This document shows positions 61,420-64,000 of a DNA stretch of 64,000 bases, in pieces. The notes under the pieces were generated by a model. It ran no database searches. It was not told the DNA's origin and worked only from the letters and a program-made list of their open reading frames with translations. Source of the stretch: Acinetobacter haemolyticus CIP 64.3 = MTCC 9819 (GTDB lineage Bacteria > Pseudomonadota > Gammaproteobacteria > Pseudomonadales > Moraxellaceae); the NCBI RefSeq assembly GCF_000369065.1, contig NZ_KB849799.1, positions 245,522 to 309,521 on the forward strand. The letters are read 5' to 3'. Made by a program: the position numbers and the translations under genes. Every line of letters starts with the position of its first letter. Positions within the stretch are counted from its first letter, which is position 1.

Positions 61420-62715
61420 ATGTCTAATATGATGAATAAGGCTCAAGGTTTCGGGCTATCTCTAATCACAAAAATCGCAGGAAGCGAAATGCTTGATCAA
61501 CTCAAGCTACGAAAATTTGTTGAAAAATCGCTATATCAAGGTTCAAAGACTGGCTTTAAGGTGCTGACTAAAACACAAAAAGCCTTTAAACCGCAAGCAA
61601 TAGATAAACAGCGTCTACCAAATCAAAGCAATAAAAACCTATTTGATCTGAGTTTAACTGAAGAACAGCAAATGACCTGCGATGCCATGTCACAATTTGC
61701 TGAAGAGGTTTTATATACCTTAGCGCATGATGCAGATCATCATGCCCAATTTCCAGAAGAACTTTGGCAGCATTTAACTGATCTTGGTTTAAATTACTAC
61801 GCATTACCCGAAGCTTTGGGCGGTGTTGCGGCTGAACAAAATATTGTCAGTAATATTCTAATTGCAGAAAGTCTTGCTAACGGTGATTTCAGTTTAACCG
61901 CAGGCCTATTAAGTACCTTTAGTGTGATCAATGCAATGACTCGTTGGGGTTCAACCCAAGTTCAATCTATGTATTTACCTGTGTTTGCAGAAGATCCAGA
62001 TGTTACTGCTACTTTCGCCTTCCAAGAAGCAACCCCAGCATTTAATCCATTCCAGTTAAAAACAAAAGCAACTGAGCAAAATGGACAATTCTATATCACA
62101 GGTGAAAAGACTCTCGTTGTTTTAGGTGATACAGCAGATGTCTTTATTGTCAGTGCTGAATGGAACGGAAAACCCGATATCTTTGTAGTGCAGTGTGATG
62201 AAACGATTGCAATCAAAGCAAATCCCGCGATGGGTTTAAAAGCAGCAGAGACTGCGACACTTCAATTCAATCAAACTCCTGCTCTTCGCTTAGGTGATAC
62301 AGACTTCGATTACACTGCGTTTGTGGATTTAGGTAATTTGATGTGGTGTGCAATGGCTATCGGGACTTGTGAAGCTATAAAAGCGTATTGCATCAAATAT
62401 GCAAACGAACGTACTGCCTTTGGTGAACCAATCTCACACCGTCAAAGCGTTGCATTCATGATTGCTGATATGGCCATTGAAATTGACGCGATGCGTATGT
62501 TGGTACTTAACGCAGCAAGTTTGGCGGAAGCTGGACAACCATTCCACCGCGAAGCGTATTTGGCACGACTACTCTGTGCTGAAAAATCAATGAAAATCGG
62601 TACGGATGGCTTTCAAATCTTGGGTGGGCATGGCTTTACCAAAGAGCATCCTGTTGAACGTTGGTATCGTGATTTACGTGCGACCGCAATCTTGCATTCT
62701 GGCTTACACGCTTAA
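61420..62715 (+). CDS. Acyl-CoA dehydrogenase-family protein without the usual catalytic-glutamate motif
   Basis: A 431-residue protein with an N-terminal extension (about 75 residues, KAQGFGLSLITKIAGSEML...) ahead of the ACAD fold. The family segments TLAFQ-type ATFAFQEATPAFNPF and YANERTAFGEPISHRQSVAFMIADM (flavin/helical motif) and ILGGHGFTKEHPVERWYRDLRA are present. The chain ends HSGLHA where active members have IYEGTxxIQ. An alternative-position glutamate cannot be ruled out. It is 15 bp ahead of a second, canonical ACAD gene, so the two are cotranscribed and may form a mixed complex. Confidence 0.82.
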   Translation: MSNMMNKAQGFGLSLITKIAGSEMLDQLKLRKFVEKSLYQGSKTGFKVLTKTQKAFKPQAIDKQRLPNQSNKNLFDLSLTEEQQMTCDAMSQFAEEVLYTLAHDADHHAQFPEELWQHLTDLGLNYYALPEALGGVAAEQNIVSNILIAESLANGDFSLTAGLLSTFSVINAMTRWGSTQVQSMYLPVFAEDPDVTATFAFQEATPAFNPFQLKTKATEQNGQFYITGEKTLVVLGDTADVFIVSAEWNGKPDIFVVQCDETIAIKANPAMGLKAAETATLQFNQTPALRLGDTDFDYTAFVDLGNLMWCAMAIGTCEAIKAYCIKYANERTAFGEPISHRQSVAFMIADMAIEIDAMRMLVLNAASLAEAGQPFHREAYLARLLCAEKSMKIGTDGFQILGGHGFTKEHPVERWYRDLRATAILHSGLHA

Positions 62716-62730
62716 TTTTGGAGAATAATA

Positions 62731-63930
62731 ATGAATTTACAGAATCCGAAAAAATTTAAAATGCTGGTTGATCAAGCACACGAAACTGCCATTAATGTAT
62801 TACGTCCAATTTCTCGTAAGTATGATAAAGCTGAACATGCCTATCCCAAAGAACTGGATATGTTAGCTGCCTTACTAGATGGGATGAATGAAAGTGGCGA
62901 AGGCGTAGGTGCAGCAAATGCTAGCAAGCGCGGTACAGCCAATCCAGATTCGATCGTAAATGGCGGTAATATGTCAGCAGCACTTGGCATTATTGAAATG
63001 TGTTATGGCGATACTGGATTATTACTCAGTATGCCACGCCAAGGCTTGGGGAACTCTGCCATTGCTGCGGTTGCCAATGATGAGCAACTTGAACGCTTCA
63101 AAGGCACTTGGGCTGCAATGGCAATCACTGAACCGGGTTGTGGCTCTGACTCTGCAGCTATTCGTACAACTGCAACCAAAGATGGCGATGATTATATTCT
63201 AAACGGTGAAAAAATCTTTGTTACTTCAGGTGAACGTGCTGATTCAGTTGTCGTTTGGGCAACTTTAGATAAGAAACTTGGACGTGCTGCGATTAAATCC
63301 TTTGTTGTGACTAAAGGCACACCGGGAATGAAAGTCGAACGTCTCGAACATAAACTTGGAATCAAAGCATCTGATACTGCAGTCATTAGTTTCATCGACT
63401 GTCGTGTGCCTGCTGCAAATCTATTAGGTAATCCTGATATCGACGTGGCGAAGGGTTTTGCAGGAGTAATGGAAACGTTTGATAATACACGCCCACTTGT
63501 TGCAGCGATGGCAATTGGTTGTGCAAAAGCCTCTTTAGAACGTATCAAAGAGATTTTCAAAGATCAACTTGATCCTGACTATCAAACACCGTATTTGCAA
63601 AGTTCAAATCTGGCTGCACAAATCTATCGTATGGAGGCTGAGTGGGAAGCCGCCCGTTTACTTATGCTTAAAGCGACATGGATGGCAGACAATAAAAAGC
63701 CGAACTCTAAAGAAGCTTCAATTGCTAAAGCCAAAGCTGGTCGTGTCGGCAATGAAATTACGCTGAAATGTGTAGAGCTAGCTGCAAGTGTAGGTTATGG
63801 TGAAGATGAATTGCTGGAAAAATGGGCACGTGACTCAAAAATTCTAGATATTTTTGAAGGTACACAACAGATTCAGCAATTGATCATCGCGCGTCGTGAA
63901 TTGGGTAAATCATCGAGCGAATTAAAATAA
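62731..63930 (+). CDS. Acyl-CoA dehydrogenase-family protein
   Basis: A 399-residue flavoenzyme oxidising an acyl-CoA at C2-C3. Motifs are WAAMAITEPGCGSDSAAIRTTA (substrate/FAD loop), EKIFVTSGERADSVVVWATL and the C-terminal ILDIFEGTQQIQQLIIARR with the catalytic glutamate. It follows an ACAD-like gene lacking that motif. GGAG lies nine bases upstream of the ATG. It ends before a strong terminator. The substrate is not known; a fatty-acid or steroid-type acyl-CoA is equally possible. Confidence 0.9.
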   Translation: MNLQNPKKFKMLVDQAHETAINVLRPISRKYDKAEHAYPKELDMLAALLDGMNESGEGVGAANASKRGTANPDSIVNGGNMSAALGIIEMCYGDTGLLLSMPRQGLGNSAIAAVANDEQLERFKGTWAAMAITEPGCGSDSAAIRTTATKDGDDYILNGEKIFVTSGERADSVVVWATLDKKLGRAAIKSFVVTKGTPGMKVERLEHKLGIKASDTAVISFIDCRVPAANLLGNPDIDVAKGFAGVMETFDNTRPLVAAMAIGCAKASLERIKEIFKDQLDPDYQTPYLQSSNLAAQIYRMEAEWEAARLLMLKATWMADNKKPNSKEASIAKAKAGRVGNEITLKCVELAASVGYGEDELLEKWARDSKILDIFEGTQQIQQLIIARRELGKSSSELK

Positions 63931-63944
63931 TTTCCTCTTCTGAC

Positions 63945-63981
63945 AGGCTAAAGGACGTTTTTATAACGTCCTTTAGCCTTT
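63945..63981 (+). terminator. Rho-independent terminator
   Basis: AGGCTAAAGGACGTT / AACGTCCTTTAGCCT, a perfect 15-bp stem with a short TTTAT loop, 14 bases after the second ACAD stop. Confidence 0.92.
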
Positions 63982-64000
63982 ACATTTCATTAATACTTTA

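Noticed and set aside
1..64000. CRISPR arrays, rRNA operons, prophage structural genes, toxin-antitoxin or restriction systems
   Set aside because: No regularly spaced repeats, rRNA sequence or matching gene families were found on either strand.

Overview
The window is a chromosomal segment of a low-GC gammaproteobacterium, almost certainly Acinetobacter. It carries a 1180-bp IS4 element with the ends, two-frame transposase and 9-bp target duplication of ISAba1. It also carries a fused mtlD of the Acinetobacter type (HAD phosphatase plus mannitol-1-phosphate dehydrogenase), an acinetoferrin-type siderophore locus in the order acbABCD-actBCAD, and the small membrane-protein families typical of the genus.

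Left edge (1-5.5 kb): the right part of an IS66-family element (tnpA end, tnpB, tnpC). A 2345-bp group II intron with an intact reverse transcriptase/maturase/HNH protein sits inside tnpC, directly after the codon of the presumed catalytic glutamate. The IS66 element itself cuts off the 3' part of a tyrosine-recombinase gene, so three layers of mobile DNA are stacked here.

5.7-21 kb: an AraC-type regulator divergent from an NAD(P)H:quinone-type oxidoreductase, a TenA/PqqC-fold protein, and a membrane diguanylate cyclase. A long leftward block of housekeeping genes follows (aroC, prmB, a VWA/MoxR pair, a small membrane protein, ycgL, rnd, recR, ybaB, metZ). A PhaC-like alpha/beta hydrolase and a 3-hydroxyisobutyrate-dehydrogenase-family gene run rightward.

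21-34 kb: a degenerate orphan MoeA-like protein, several small exported proteins, a tRNA(CAU)-like remnant, a HIT protein, a porin preceded by four 11-bp repeats resembling a tandem Pho box, a YidB-like protein, a DUF6231-like/DUF2797 divergent pair, lpxB, a DUF3649-PepSY-DUF3325 operon (probably iron linked), a TauE/SafE permease and an AroG-type DAHP synthase.

34-46 kb: a histidine-rich DUF2946 protein, a TonB-dependent receptor and a PepSY membrane protein that look like one metal-uptake unit. The cobalamin nucleotide-loop genes follow (cobS, then after a histidine-acid-phosphatase lipoprotein cobC, cobT, cobU and a 2H phosphoesterase), then the bifunctional mtlD with the ISAba1-like element 129 bp upstream of it.

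47-64 kb: the siderophore locus, transcribed leftward from a promoter whose 17-bp spacer contains most of a palindromic Fur box, then ybaK, a small unknown gene, an ABC1/UbiB-family kinase and a pair of acyl-CoA dehydrogenases, the first of which lacks the usual catalytic-glutamate motif. No CRISPR array, rRNA or complete tRNA was seen.
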